Below the pieces are notes generated by a model. That model had not been told where the DNA came from and ran no database searches. It saw only the letters and a program-made list of their open reading frames with translations. Position numbers and translations under genes: made by a program. Positions 1 to 6,203 of a DNA stretch of 6,423 nt are shown one piece after another. Each line of letters opens with the position of its first letter. The stretch's first letter is position 1. This DNA is from an uncultured bacterium (GTDB taxonomy: Bacteria > Bacillota > Clostridia > Lachnospirales > Lachnospiraceae), in NCBI GenBank assembly GCA_947071365.1, contig CAMTFT010000112.1, positions 1-6,423 on the forward strand, written 5' to 3'.

Positions 1-43
1 ACCTATTAAGTCGTCGGCAGCGTCAGATGTGTATAAGAGACAG
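1..43 (+). other. Nextera (Tn5) library adapter with i5 index, not genomic
   Basis: This is synthetic adapter. Bases 3-10 (CTATTAAG) match, from memory, the Nextera XT v2 i5 index S518. Bases 11-24 are the Read 1 adapter arm TCGTCGGCAGCGTC, and bases 25-43 are the Tn5 mosaic end AGATGTGTATAAGAGACAG. The same 43 bases occur in reverse complement at 6378-6420. Genomic sequence starts at base 44. Any reading frame starting here is an artefact, including the one that yields the well-known contaminant N-terminus MYKRQ from a GTG at 29. Confidence 0.98.
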
Positions 44-409
44 TCCGTATCCAGCAAGGGCGTTGTAACTGCAAAAAAGAAAGGCACTGCAATTATTACG
101 GCGAAAATCGGAAAGAAAAAGTACACATGTAAGATTACCGTAAGAAACCCTCTGACTGCAAAACAGGCTGGAAAAGCTGTGAAAAAATATCTTTCAAAAA
201 AGAATTTCCGATTCTGGCTCTATTCCCCCCAAAAGCAGGGTAAAAACTATATCATCTGGGCCAGCTATACACAAACCGGCGTAAAATCGAAATTTATCGT
301 AAATTCCATTACAGGAAAAACGTGTTCGTACGCACCATATTGGGGAATCAATATGACAGTTGGCTCCCCCGCAAAAGAATATCAGTTCAATGCATACAAA
401 TACTTATAA
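44..409 (+). CDS. C-terminal fragment of a Big_2 (bacterial Ig-like) domain surface protein
   Basis: The gene is truncated at its 5' end by the adapter junction. 121 codons remain before the TAA at 407-409, and the true start is outside the window. Retained residues 1-36 (SVSSKGVVTAKKKGTAIITA, then KIGKKKYTCKITV) match the final strands of a Big_2 domain: the 'G-V-V-T-A-x-x-x-G-x-A-x-I-T-A' pattern followed by an 'xxxxCxITV' strand. Such domains are typical of secreted or wall-associated proteins of Clostridia, where they act as spacer or adhesion modules. Residues 37-121 form a separate Lys-rich and aromatic-rich C-terminal region with 'AGKAVKKYLSK' and 'VNSITGKTCSY' segments. This vaguely recalls PepSY-like small domains, but I do not recognise it. 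No transmembrane segment or LPXTG sorting signal is visible in what remains. The gene converges on the CdaR-type gene and ends before a shared hairpin terminator. Confidence 0.8.
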   Translation, partial: SVSSKGVVTAKKKGTAIITAKIGKKKYTCKITVRNPLTAKQAGKAVKKYLSKKNFRFWLYSPQKQGKNYIIWASYTQTGVKSKFIVNSITGKTCSYAPYWGINMTVGSPAKEYQFNAYKYL

Positions 410-463
410 AAAGGCGGACTGCGGCAATCTTAACCAAAGTCCAATGCCTGCGATAACAAAACA

Positions 464-499
464 GCCGCGCAGAAATTGTTCCTGTGCGGCCGCTTTTTT
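464..499. terminator. Bidirectional rho-independent terminator
   Basis: GCCGCGCAG (464-472) pairs with CTGTGCGGC (482-490) in a 9-bp stem with one G-U pair and a 9-base loop. It is followed by CGC and a run of six T (494-499) on the + strand, which ends the Big_2 gene. Read on the - strand, the stem lies just after the TAA of the CdaR-type gene (498-500) and is followed by a T-rich stretch (TGTTTTGTT). It can therefore serve both convergent genes, and its T-run overlaps that stop codon. Confidence 0.85.
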
Positions 500-1586
500 A
501 TATTTCCCTCTCCATATACTTCATGTAATTCGTCACCATCATCGCGATCTTGAACGTCAGCGCATCATCAAACACCCTGATGTCCAGCCCTGTGCTCTTC
601 TGAAGCTTCTCCAGACGGTACACCAATGTATTCCGGTGAATATAAAGCTGCCTTGCCGTCTCCGAAACGTTCAGGCTGTTCTCAAAAAACTTATTGATCG
701 TTGTCAGAGTCTCCTCATCAAAGCTGTCCGGTGTCGCCTCCGCCGTAAAGACCTCCTTCATGAACATCTGACAAAGCGGAACAGGAAGCTGATAGATCAG
801 ACGTCCGATACCCAGCGTATTGTACGCAACGATGGAACGCTCCATATAGAAGATCTTGCCGACATCCAGCGCCATCTTCGCTTCCTTATAAGAACGCGAC
901 ACCTGCGTAATCTCATTCACAATCGTACCGTAAGCGATCTTAACACTGGACATCGCCTCCGTATTCAACATATCCCGGAGCATTTTGGCCGTCTGCTCTA
1001 CGTACTCGTACTCTTCCTGCTCCCGGAGCTCCTGGACAATAATGATGCTCTTTTCATCTACCGCCGTAATAAAATCTCTCGTCCTGCTGCCGAACAGACC
1101 CTTTACGATCTCCATCGCCGTATTGTCTTTTTCGTATTTCGTCTCGATCACGTAGACGATCCTGCGGGCCTCCGCTTCAATATGCAGCTTCCTTGCACGA
1201 TTGTAAATATCAATGGAAAGCATGTTGTCAAGAAGAAGATTCTGGATATAATTATTCTTATCGAAACGCTCCCGGTACGCAATAATCAGATTCTGGATCT
1301 GACTGACCGCCACGCGCCCGAGCATATACGCATCCTCCGACGCACCCCGGGACATCAGAATAAATTCAAGTTTTTTATCATCAAAAACCTTGAAAAAATG
1401 GGAATTCTGCACCACCTGGCTGTCCGCCGGGGAGGCAGCAAACTGAAGGATCGCATTGACATCCATACCTTCTGTCGGGATCGTGGACGCCACCTCATTC
1501 CCGTCGGTATCTGTCAGGATAAAATCAATTCTTGTAATCGTGTGCAGTTCATCTAACGTATTCTGCAAAATCTGGCTGGAAATCAT
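498..1586 (-). CDS. CdaR/PucR-type transcriptional regulator
   Basis: The 362-residue cytoplasmic protein is a sugar-diacid/purine-type regulator. Residues 1 to about 115 form an N-terminal sensory region with a PAS-like 'FILTDTDGNEVAST' strand-turn. Residues about 135-260 resemble the degenerate GGDEF-like middle domain of this family (no GGDEF motif is seen). The C-terminus carries the diagnostic PucR-type helix-turn-helix: 'NVSETARQLYIHRNTLVYRL' at 306-325, continuing 'EKLQKSTGLDI'. The start ATG (1584-1586) is preceded by AGAGGA about 9-10 bases upstream. The gene is the last of the - strand run, downstream of glgB and behind a probable terminator hairpin. Family members respond to small metabolites such as glycerate, galactarate or purine intermediates. 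The ligand and targets here are unknown, and a link to alpha-glucan metabolism rests only on adjacency. Confidence 0.9.
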   Translation of the reverse strand: MISSQILQNTLDELHTITRIDFILTDTDGNEVASTIPTEGMDVNAILQFAASPADSQVVQNSHFFKVFDDKKLEFILMSRGASEDAYMLGRVAVSQIQNLIIAYRERFDKNNYIQNLLLDNMLSIDIYNRARKLHIEAEARRIVYVIETKYEKDNTAMEIVKGLFGSRTRDFITAVDEKSIIIVQELREQEEYEYVEQTAKMLRDMLNTEAMSSVKIAYGTIVNEITQVSRSYKEAKMALDVGKIFYMERSIVAYNTLGIGRLIYQLPVPLCQMFMKEVFTAEATPDSFDEETLTTINKFFENSLNVSETARQLYIHRNTLVYRLEKLQKSTGLDIRVFDDALTFKIAMMVTNYMKYMEREI

Positions 1587-1621
1587 GTTTTCACGTCCTC
1601 TTCTACTCTTTCACTTTGCGC

Positions 1622-1686
1622 TCCGTAAACAAAAAGGGTATGCTTACGGAATCCTCATCAGTATAAATCTTCCCTAATCATACCCT
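1622..1686 (-). terminator. Probable glgB terminator with an overlapping alternative hairpin
   Basis: Read on the - strand, AGGGTATG (1686-1679) pairs with CATACCCT (1642-1635), giving 8 bp with a 36-base loop, followed by TTTT. This would end the glgB transcript 20 bases after its stop codon. A second hairpin, TCCGTAA (1650-1644) with TTACGGA (1628-1622), encloses the CATACCCT arm and its T-run in its loop. The two may be alternatives or form a pseudoknot. The long loop makes the terminator weaker than canonical. A 17-base T/A palindrome (1686-1702) lies between the glgB stop and the first arm. No consensus promoter for the downstream regulator is seen in the 119-base gap. A TATACT -10-like hexamer sits near 1658-1663 without a matching -35. 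Confidence 0.5.
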
Positions 1687-1705
1687 ATTTTTTCAAAAAA
1701 TACAA

Positions 1706-3754
1706 TTAAAACTTGAACACAGCTACCCCATAAGCCGGAAGATCATACGCAAAGGAATACTCTCTTCCATCGCACTCCTGCTGCACTGCCTTATAAACCA
1801 CCGGCTGCTCTTTTCCGCTGCCGCCAAATTCCACCGCATCACTGTTCAGAACAAGCCTGTACTGCTTTTTCTTCGGCACGCCGACACGGTAATCCGGCCT
1901 TGGCACCGGTGTGAAATTGATCACGAAGAGCAGATTGCTCTTGCCATCCTCAGAGTGACGCACGAAGCTGAAGATACTGCGGAAGCAGTCATCCGCATTG
2001 ATCCACTCAAATCCCTCCGGACGACAGTCTGCCTGATACATTGCCGGAGTCTTTGCATACAGCATCAAAAGCGCCCGCACGTAATTCTGCATCTGCTGGT
2101 GTCTTTCCTCGCCAAGCAGATACCAGTCAAGCTCCCGATCCTCGCTCCACTCCTGGAACTGGGCAAAATCCTGGCCCATGAACAGAAGCTTCTTGCCCGG
2201 ATGGCCGAACATAAAGGAATAGCCTGCTTTCAGGTTCGCAAATTTGTCGTCATACAGCCCCGGCATTTTATTGATCATAGAGCATTTCAGATGCACGACC
2301 TCATCATGGGACAGCACCAGAACGTACCGCTCAGAATACGCATACGTCATGGCAAACGTCATCTTGTTGTGGTTGTACTGACGGAAATACGGATCCAGCT
2401 TCATATATTCCAGGAAATCATGCATCCAGCCCATGTTCCACTTCATTGTGAAGCCAAGGCCGTCATCCTCCGGCTTGCCCGTCACCTTCGGCCATGCGGT
2501 AGACTCCTCCGCGATCATCATAAGTCCCGGATATCTTCCCACCATCAAGCTGTTCAGATGCTTGAAGAATTCGATTGCCTCCAGGTTTTTATTTCCGCCG
2601 TATTTATTTGCCACCCACTGACCATCGCTCTTGCCGTAATCGAGATAGAGCATGGACGCTACCGCATCGACTCTCAATCCGTCTACATGGAACTGCTCAA
2701 CCCAGTAGATCGCGTTACCGATCAGGAAATTCTTTACTTCATTTTTGCCGTAATCAAAGATCTTGGTGCCCCAGTCCGGATGCTCCCCCTTGCGCGGATC
2801 AGCATATTCATACAGGCACGTACCGTCAAAATCAGCCAGCCCCTGCTCATCCCGCGGAAAATGCGCCGGCACCCAGTCAAGAATGACGCCGATCTTATGC
2901 CTGTGCAGGTAATTTACAAAGTAAGCAAAATCCTCCGGTGTTCCATAGCGGGAAGTCGGCGCGTAATAGCCCGTTACCTGATAGCCCCAGGAACCGTCAA
3001 AAGGATGCTCTGCAATACCGATCAGCTCTACATGGGTATATCCCATCTCCTTTACATACTCAGTAAGAGACTGCGCCAGCTCACGGTAATTATAGTATCC
3101 GGCCTCATTTTCTCCGTGCGGATGCTTTTTCCAGCTTCCGGGGTGTACCTCATAAATGGACACCGGGCTTCTGTCCTGATCGAAGGTCTGGCGTTTCTCC
3201 ATCCAGGCAGAATCAGACCATCTGATTTTTGATATATCAGCAACTTTTGATGCCGTACCCGGCCGGAATTCCGCATGATTTGCAAACGGATCGGCCTTAT
3301 AGATCTTCCTGCCGTCCGGAGTAATGATCAGGAATTTGTAAAGCTCTCCGACACCGACTCCCGGAACAAATACCACATAGATTCCCAGCGGATCAAGGCG
3401 CTCCATCGGATGGCTCTGCTCGTCCCAGCCATTAAACGTACCGATCAGATAGACCTCCTTCGCATTCGGCGCCCAAACAGCAAAATGCGTGCCCTTCTTT
3501 CCTGCCCGTTCCGTAGGATGCGCCCCGAGCTTCTTAAAAATCTCATAATGAGTACCTGTTCCGAACAGATACTGGTCAAGCTCCGTGATAAACGCCTCAT
3601 CCTTTTTCTTTGCCGCAGTCTTCGATGGCTGTGTCTTCTTTCTTCCTGCGGTCTTTGATGACTGTGTTTTCGTTTTTGCCGCAGCCTTTACCGGCTGTGT
3701 TCCTTTTTCTTCTGCTGCCTGCTCCGGCTGTGATTTTTTTGTTCTACCTGGCAT
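1706..3754 (-). CDS. glgB: 1,4-alpha-glucan (glycogen) branching enzyme, GH13_9
   Basis: The enzyme cuts an alpha-1,4 glucan chain and rejoins it through an alpha-1,6 bond, making glycogen branches in the cytoplasm. The predicted protein has 682 residues. I chose the ATG at 3754 because AAGGAGAAG (3761-3769) lies just upstream. The frame can extend to 3835, but that start has no ribosome binding site. Domains: a Lys/Ala/Thr-rich tail (1 to about 52), CBM48 (about 70-170, 'GTHFAVWAPNAKEVYLIGTF'), a GH13 barrel (about 200-560) and a C-terminal beta domain. Catalytic motifs are complete: DWVPAHF (from D293), GLRVDAV with nucleophile D363, IAEEST with acid/base E416, and LSHDE with D484. The residue after VVH is Leu rather than the common Gly of GlgB (HLK versus HGK), which is probably a clade feature. 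The 52-residue tail is the odd part. It lies 199 bases downstream of the GH13 hydrolase gene. No glgA, glgC or glgP is present here. Confidence 0.96.
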   Translation of the reverse strand: MPGRTKKSQPEQAAEEKGTQPVKAAAKTKTQSSKTAGRKKTQPSKTAAKKKDEAFITELDQYLFGTGTHYEIFKKLGAHPTERAGKKGTHFAVWAPNAKEVYLIGTFNGWDEQSHPMERLDPLGIYVVFVPGVGVGELYKFLIITPDGRKIYKADPFANHAEFRPGTASKVADISKIRWSDSAWMEKRQTFDQDRSPVSIYEVHPGSWKKHPHGENEAGYYNYRELAQSLTEYVKEMGYTHVELIGIAEHPFDGSWGYQVTGYYAPTSRYGTPEDFAYFVNYLHRHKIGVILDWVPAHFPRDEQGLADFDGTCLYEYADPRKGEHPDWGTKIFDYGKNEVKNFLIGNAIYWVEQFHVDGLRVDAVASMLYLDYGKSDGQWVANKYGGNKNLEAIEFFKHLNSLMVGRYPGLMMIAEESTAWPKVTGKPEDDGLGFTMKWNMGWMHDFLEYMKLDPYFRQYNHNKMTFAMTYAYSERYVLVLSHDEVVHLKCSMINKMPGLYDDKFANLKAGYSFMFGHPGKKLLFMGQDFAQFQEWSEDRELDWYLLGEERHQQMQNYVRALLMLYAKTPAMYQADCRPEGFEWINADDCFRSIFSFVRHSEDGKSNLLFVINFTPVPRPDYRVGVPKKKQYRLVLNSDAVEFGGSGKEQPVVYKAVQQECDGREYSFAYDLPAYGVAVFKF
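3605..3703 (-). repeat. Three tandem 33-bp repeats coding an 11-residue Lys/Ala/Thr unit in GlgB
   Basis: Within the N-terminal tail of GlgB (residues about 18-50 of the 682-residue form), three consecutive 11-residue units read GTQPVKAAAKT, KTQSSKTAGRK and KTQPSKTAAKK. The shared frame is x-T-Q-[PS]-x-K-x-A-x-[KR]-x. The coding DNA shows the matching 33-bp period, for example CTGTGT/TTTT and GCCGCAG blocks on the + strand. The tail is basic and low in complexity, resembling histone H1-like or AlgP-like tails, and it precedes the CBM48 domain. Confidence 0.8.
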
Positions 3755-3848
3755 ACGTATCTTCTCCTTAATTTGAAAACCTTTTCCCGGACAGCGCTGC
3801 GGCACTATATCTTCCCTGCTCCAAAGCTGCCCCATTTATATAATTAAC

Positions 3849-3879
3849 AATACCCACTGTTATCTGCCTGTTGGGTATT
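3849..3879. promoter_or_regulatory. Inverted repeat upstream of glgB (possible operator or mRNA hairpin)
   Basis: AATACCCA (3849-3856) and TGGGTATT (3872-3879) form a perfect 8-bp inverted repeat with a 15-base spacer, centred about 110 bases upstream of the glgB start. No T-run follows on either strand, so it is unlikely to be an intrinsic terminator. On the - strand an AT-rich TATATAA stretch follows it, which could hold a -10, but I found no convincing -35 at the right spacing. It could be a repressor site or an mRNA-processing hairpin in a GH13-glgB transcript. Confidence 0.35.
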
Positions 3880-3953
3880 CAGCAAGAACTACATCTGTTT
3901 CATTTTCCCGTATCTATCCAATGCTCAGTATCATAAAATTATGACAAGCCGGT

Positions 3954-5309
3954 TCAGTGCTTCAAGAGCAACAGCGCACATCCGCCTGCCGCAAGCGTCA
4001 TATTCACCCTGCCGTTGTCGGAGTGAAGCTCTTCTTCCGTCTCAAGATCAATAATCTTCTGCGCTCCCACCGGAAGCGGGACAGACATGTACGCGTCATT
4101 TTCATCATTATTCGCCAGCACCAGAACGCTTTCCTGATCTCCCAGCCTTGCATACGCATACTGTCTCGTAGTCAGCAGCAGTTCACGGTAACGGCCCTCG
4201 CCAATCACCGGATGCTCCTTTCTGCACCTTCCAAGAAAGGCCAGGTAATCTGGAAGCCACGGCACCGGCGGATTTTCCTGCATTTCCTCAAGCTTTATCT
4301 GCGGACGGAGCGCCGGGTCTCCGCCGTTCGCCTTTTTCCCCTCGATTCCCCACTCTGAGCCGTAATAAATCGACGGATCTCCAGGGAGTGTGTAGAGCAG
4401 CGTGTAAACGGATTTTAAATGGCGCTTATCATTCAGCTTTGAAATAATACGGTCCACATCATGATTATCCACGAAGGAATATAAAATCCTTCCTCTGTAG
4501 ATACCGCCATTCTCGTCAAACTGGCGGCGGATCGTATGTGCGATCTCAAAATAATTATGGTCGTTGTGCCCGGAATACAATCCCTTGTGCAGCTCATAAT
4601 TCGTAACAGAATGCAGCATTTCCTGATTGGCCCATCTCGCATAGTCGCCATGGATCACTTCTCCCATAAGCCAGAAATCCGGCTTTTCATTCGATGTCAT
4701 CCAGCGCATTTCCTTCATAAAATCAAAATCAAGGCAGTCTGCGCAGTCCAGACGGATACCATCAATATCAAATTCGTGGATCCAGAAACGGATCACTTCA
4801 AACAGATAATCCTTTACCTCCCGATTCTGCAGGTTCAGATTCACAAGCTCAAAGCAATTCCGCCACGCTTCGTACCCAAAACCGTCATTATACGGATTGT
4901 TCCAGCCAAAATTAATGCCCTTATACCAGCCACAGTACCGGGAGCTTTCTCTGTTCTGCTGAATATCCCGGAATGCAAAAAATTCCCTGCCTGTGTGGTT
5001 GAACACGCCATCCACCACGATCTTCATTCCCAGCTCGTGGGCCTGCTGTACAAACTCCTTAAAATCTTCATTATCGCCGAGCCTGCGATCCACAAGCTTA
5101 TAATCCTTCGTATCGTATCCGTGTGTCGTTGACTCAAACAAAGGCCCGATATAAATCGCGTCACACGCAAGCTCTTTGATATGCGGAAGCCATTTTTTCA
5201 GTTCGTCGAACCGATGCACAATTCCTTCTTCTCTATTTTCAAAAGGTGCGCCGCTCATGCCGAGCGGATACATATGATAAAAAACTGCGTTGTTATACCA
5301 GGTGCTCAT
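3954..5309 (-). CDS. Cytoplasmic GH13 alpha-amylase-family glycoside hydrolase
   Basis: The 451-residue protein has a complete GH13 (beta/alpha)8 barrel and a short C-terminal beta domain (about 385-451). The four conserved regions are present: DGVFNH (100-105), GIRLDCA with nucleophile D188, LMGEVIH with acid/base E217, and FVDNHD with transition-state stabiliser D284. The N-terminus (MSTWYNNAVFYHMYPLGMSG) begins directly at the first barrel strand. It has no signal peptide and lacks the N-terminal starch-binding-type domain of typical neopullulanases and cyclomaltodextrinases. It therefore probably acts inside the cell on maltodextrins or glycogen-derived chains. Hydrolase versus transglycosylase specificity cannot be read from the sequence. 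The ATG is preceded by AAGGAG (5316-5321). The stop is TGA at 3954-3956. No terminator is seen before glgB, so the two genes may be co-transcribed. Upstream, TATAAGGTATAAAAATAT is -10-like but has no clear -35. Confidence 0.93.
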   Translation of the reverse strand: MSTWYNNAVFYHMYPLGMSGAPFENREEGIVHRFDELKKWLPHIKELACDAIYIGPLFESTTHGYDTKDYKLVDRRLGDNEDFKEFVQQAHELGMKIVVDGVFNHTGREFFAFRDIQQNRESSRYCGWYKGINFGWNNPYNDGFGYEAWRNCFELVNLNLQNREVKDYLFEVIRFWIHEFDIDGIRLDCADCLDFDFMKEMRWMTSNEKPDFWLMGEVIHGDYARWANQEMLHSVTNYELHKGLYSGHNDHNYFEIAHTIRRQFDENGGIYRGRILYSFVDNHDVDRIISKLNDKRHLKSVYTLLYTLPGDPSIYYGSEWGIEGKKANGGDPALRPQIKLEEMQENPPVPWLPDYLAFLGRCRKEHPVIGEGRYRELLLTTRQYAYARLGDQESVLVLANNDENDAYMSVPLPVGAQKIIDLETEEELHSDNGRVNMTLAAGGCALLLLKH

Positions 5310-5366
5310 GTCAGTCTCCTTATTGTGTCATATTTTTATACCTTATAGAAGTGGGGAGGTATGGCT

Positions 5367-5433
5367 CCCTCTACTTTGCAAGCCGTGCAACCTCGAAAGC
5401 TCCGCTTTCTCGGTCACGGGCTGGCGCCCTATC
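5367..5433. repeat. Structured intergenic direct repeat, copy 1
   Basis: This 67-bp unit recurs 71 bases downstream as copy 2. It contains AAGCCGTGCAACCTC, a small hairpin GAAAGC-TCC-GCTTTC (6-bp stem, 3-base loop), then TCGGTCACGGGCTGG and CGCCCTATC. AGCCGTG can pair with CACGGGCT (one bulged G) as an outer stem around the small hairpin. The unit is open in several + strand frames but has no start or ribosome binding site of its own, so it is not a gene. It lies in the 275-base gap between the TetR gene and the GH13 gene. Confidence 0.85.
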
Positions 5434-5437
5434 TTTC

Positions 5438-5506
5438 CCCTCTACTCTACAAGCCGTGCAACCTCAAAAAGCTTCGCTTTTCTCGGTCACGGGCTGGCGC
5501 CCTATC
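5438..5506. repeat. Structured intergenic direct repeat, copy 2
   Basis: This 69-bp copy is nearly identical to copy 1 in its flanks (CCCTCTACT and CAAGCCGTGCAACCTC on one side, TCTCGGTCACGGGCTGGCGC and CCTATC on the other). The central hairpin has changed to AAAAGC-TTC-GCTTTT: both arms gained one A/T base, which keeps the stem paired, while the loop changed from TCC to TTC. Stem-preserving change between copies argues that the folded form matters. The start of this copy (CTACAAGCCGTGC, 5447-5459) is repeated in inverse at 5571-5583. Confidence 0.85.
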
Positions 5507-5583
5507 ATACATCGTAGACATACACTGGCTCGTGAGCAAGCTCCCAGCCAGTGCATGCCTACGATGTATGGCACGGCTTGTAG
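5447..5583. mobile_element. 137-bp palindromic element with 13-bp terminal inverted repeats (MITE/REP-like)
   Basis: The ends CTACAAGCCGTGC (5447-5459) and GCACGGCTTGTAG (5571-5583) are perfect 13-bp inverted repeats. They enclose most of repeat copy 2 and a 65-base hairpin (5506-5570). The right end lies one base from the TetR stop codon (5585-5587). There is no coding capacity and no transposase nearby, so any mobility would depend on an enzyme elsewhere. I see no clear target-site duplication. A structured RNA or terminator role for the TetR transcript is an alternative. Confidence 0.45.
5506..5570. repeat. 65-bp near-perfect hairpin (inverted repeat)
   Basis: CATACATCGTAG (5506-5517) pairs perfectly with CTACGATGTATG (5559-5570). 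After one mismatch, 3 more pairs and another mismatch, CACTGGCT (5523-5530) pairs with AGCCAGTG (5546-5553), and the tip contains GAGC/GCTC. About 23 of 25 stem positions pair. There is no T-run on either side, so it is not a canonical intrinsic terminator. It could extrude as a cruciform or fold in the TetR mRNA 3' region. Confidence 0.85.
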
Positions 5584-5584
5584 C

Positions 5585-6163
5585 TTACGTGAATATCCCA
5601 TACATAAACTGGTTCACCAGGGAGATGATCTTTTCTTCCCCGATCTTCTCATGGTGATCCGGATCCATTTCACAATGCAGCAGCAGATAATGATTGATCG
5701 TTCCGATAAATCCAATCGCAAACTGCCGCTGTCTGCCGTTCATATTTCCAAGCTGTGCGGACGCACGGTCAAATACCTCCACCACCGTCTCATAGAACTG
5801 CGTCACATACGGCTTTACCGCCTGATACGCTTCGTTCTCCCTTGCAGAGTAGAACAGGGCCATCATCAACATATAGAATTCCCTGTCTTTCTCAAAAAAA
5901 TCAAAATAAGATCTCGCCATGCGGTACAGTGATGACCGAATATCCTGATTTTCTTCAAAAGCCTCTTTGAAAAAAACGCGTGATTCCTCAAACTTTGTTT
6001 CCAGAAGCGTCTTTAAAAGCCCCATCTTACTGCCAAAATAATAATACAGCGTAGGCTTCGTAATGCCTGCCCGGTCAACGATCTCCTGTACGCCAACCGC
6101 ATCATATCCCTTTGCATAGAACAATTCTTTTGCACATTCCATAATACGCATGCGGTTCTCCAT
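5585..6163 (-). CDS. TetR/AcrR-family transcriptional repressor
   Basis: The 192-residue protein has the TetR N-terminal DNA-binding domain: 'IMECAKELFYAKGYDAVGVQ' followed by 'EIVDRAGITKPTLYYYFGSK' (residues about 7-46, with the helix-turn-helix near 24-43). A helical, aromatic-rich ligand-binding and dimerisation region makes up the remainder (about 55-192). I start it at the ATG at 6163, because AAAGGAG (6169-6175) sits 5 bases upstream. The open frame reaches 6232, but that start overlaps the -35 hexamer of the gene's own promoter and cannot be in the transcript. A palindromic operator in this promoter suggests autorepression. Family members usually sense small toxic or lipophilic compounds and control a neighbouring transporter or enzyme. 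The likely partner is the divergent gene lost at the right edge, not the GH13 gene. The ligand is unknown. Confidence 0.93.
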   Translation of the reverse strand: MENRMRIMECAKELFYAKGYDAVGVQEIVDRAGITKPTLYYYFGSKMGLLKTLLETKFEESRVFFKEAFEENQDIRSSLYRMARSYFDFFEKDREFYMLMMALFYSARENEAYQAVKPYVTQFYETVVEVFDRASAQLGNMNGRQRQFAIGFIGTINHYLLLHCEMDPDHHEKIGEEKIISLVNQFMYGIFT

Positions 6164-6203
6164 GGCGACTCCTTTCCGTACAGCTCTCATATTCTGTAAA
6201 ATT

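Noticed and set aside
29..43. GTG start giving an N-terminus MYKRQ for the Big_2 gene
   Set aside because: These codons lie in the adapter; the true start is beyond the contig edge.
360..1556. Long + strand open frame of 398 codons opposite the CdaR-type gene
   Set aside because: It is antisense to a clear HTH regulator, rich in His/Arg/Leu as expected of a shadow frame, and shows no domain or ribosome binding site.
1955..3232. Long + strand open frame opposite glgB
   Set aside because: It is antisense to the conserved GH13 barrel and has no recognisable domain.
3755..3835. Longer GlgB start at 3835 (27 extra residues)
   Set aside because: No ribosome binding site precedes it, while the ATG at 3754 has AAGGAG at good spacing.
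5367..5506. CRISPR array
   Set aside because: There are only two 67-69 bp units with a 4-base gap and no spacers, and no cas gene.
5246..5932. + strand open frames across the repeats (repeating SRSRAGALS and VTGWRPI strings)
   Set aside because: The repetition comes from the non-coding repeat, and the frames run antisense into the TetR and GH13 genes.
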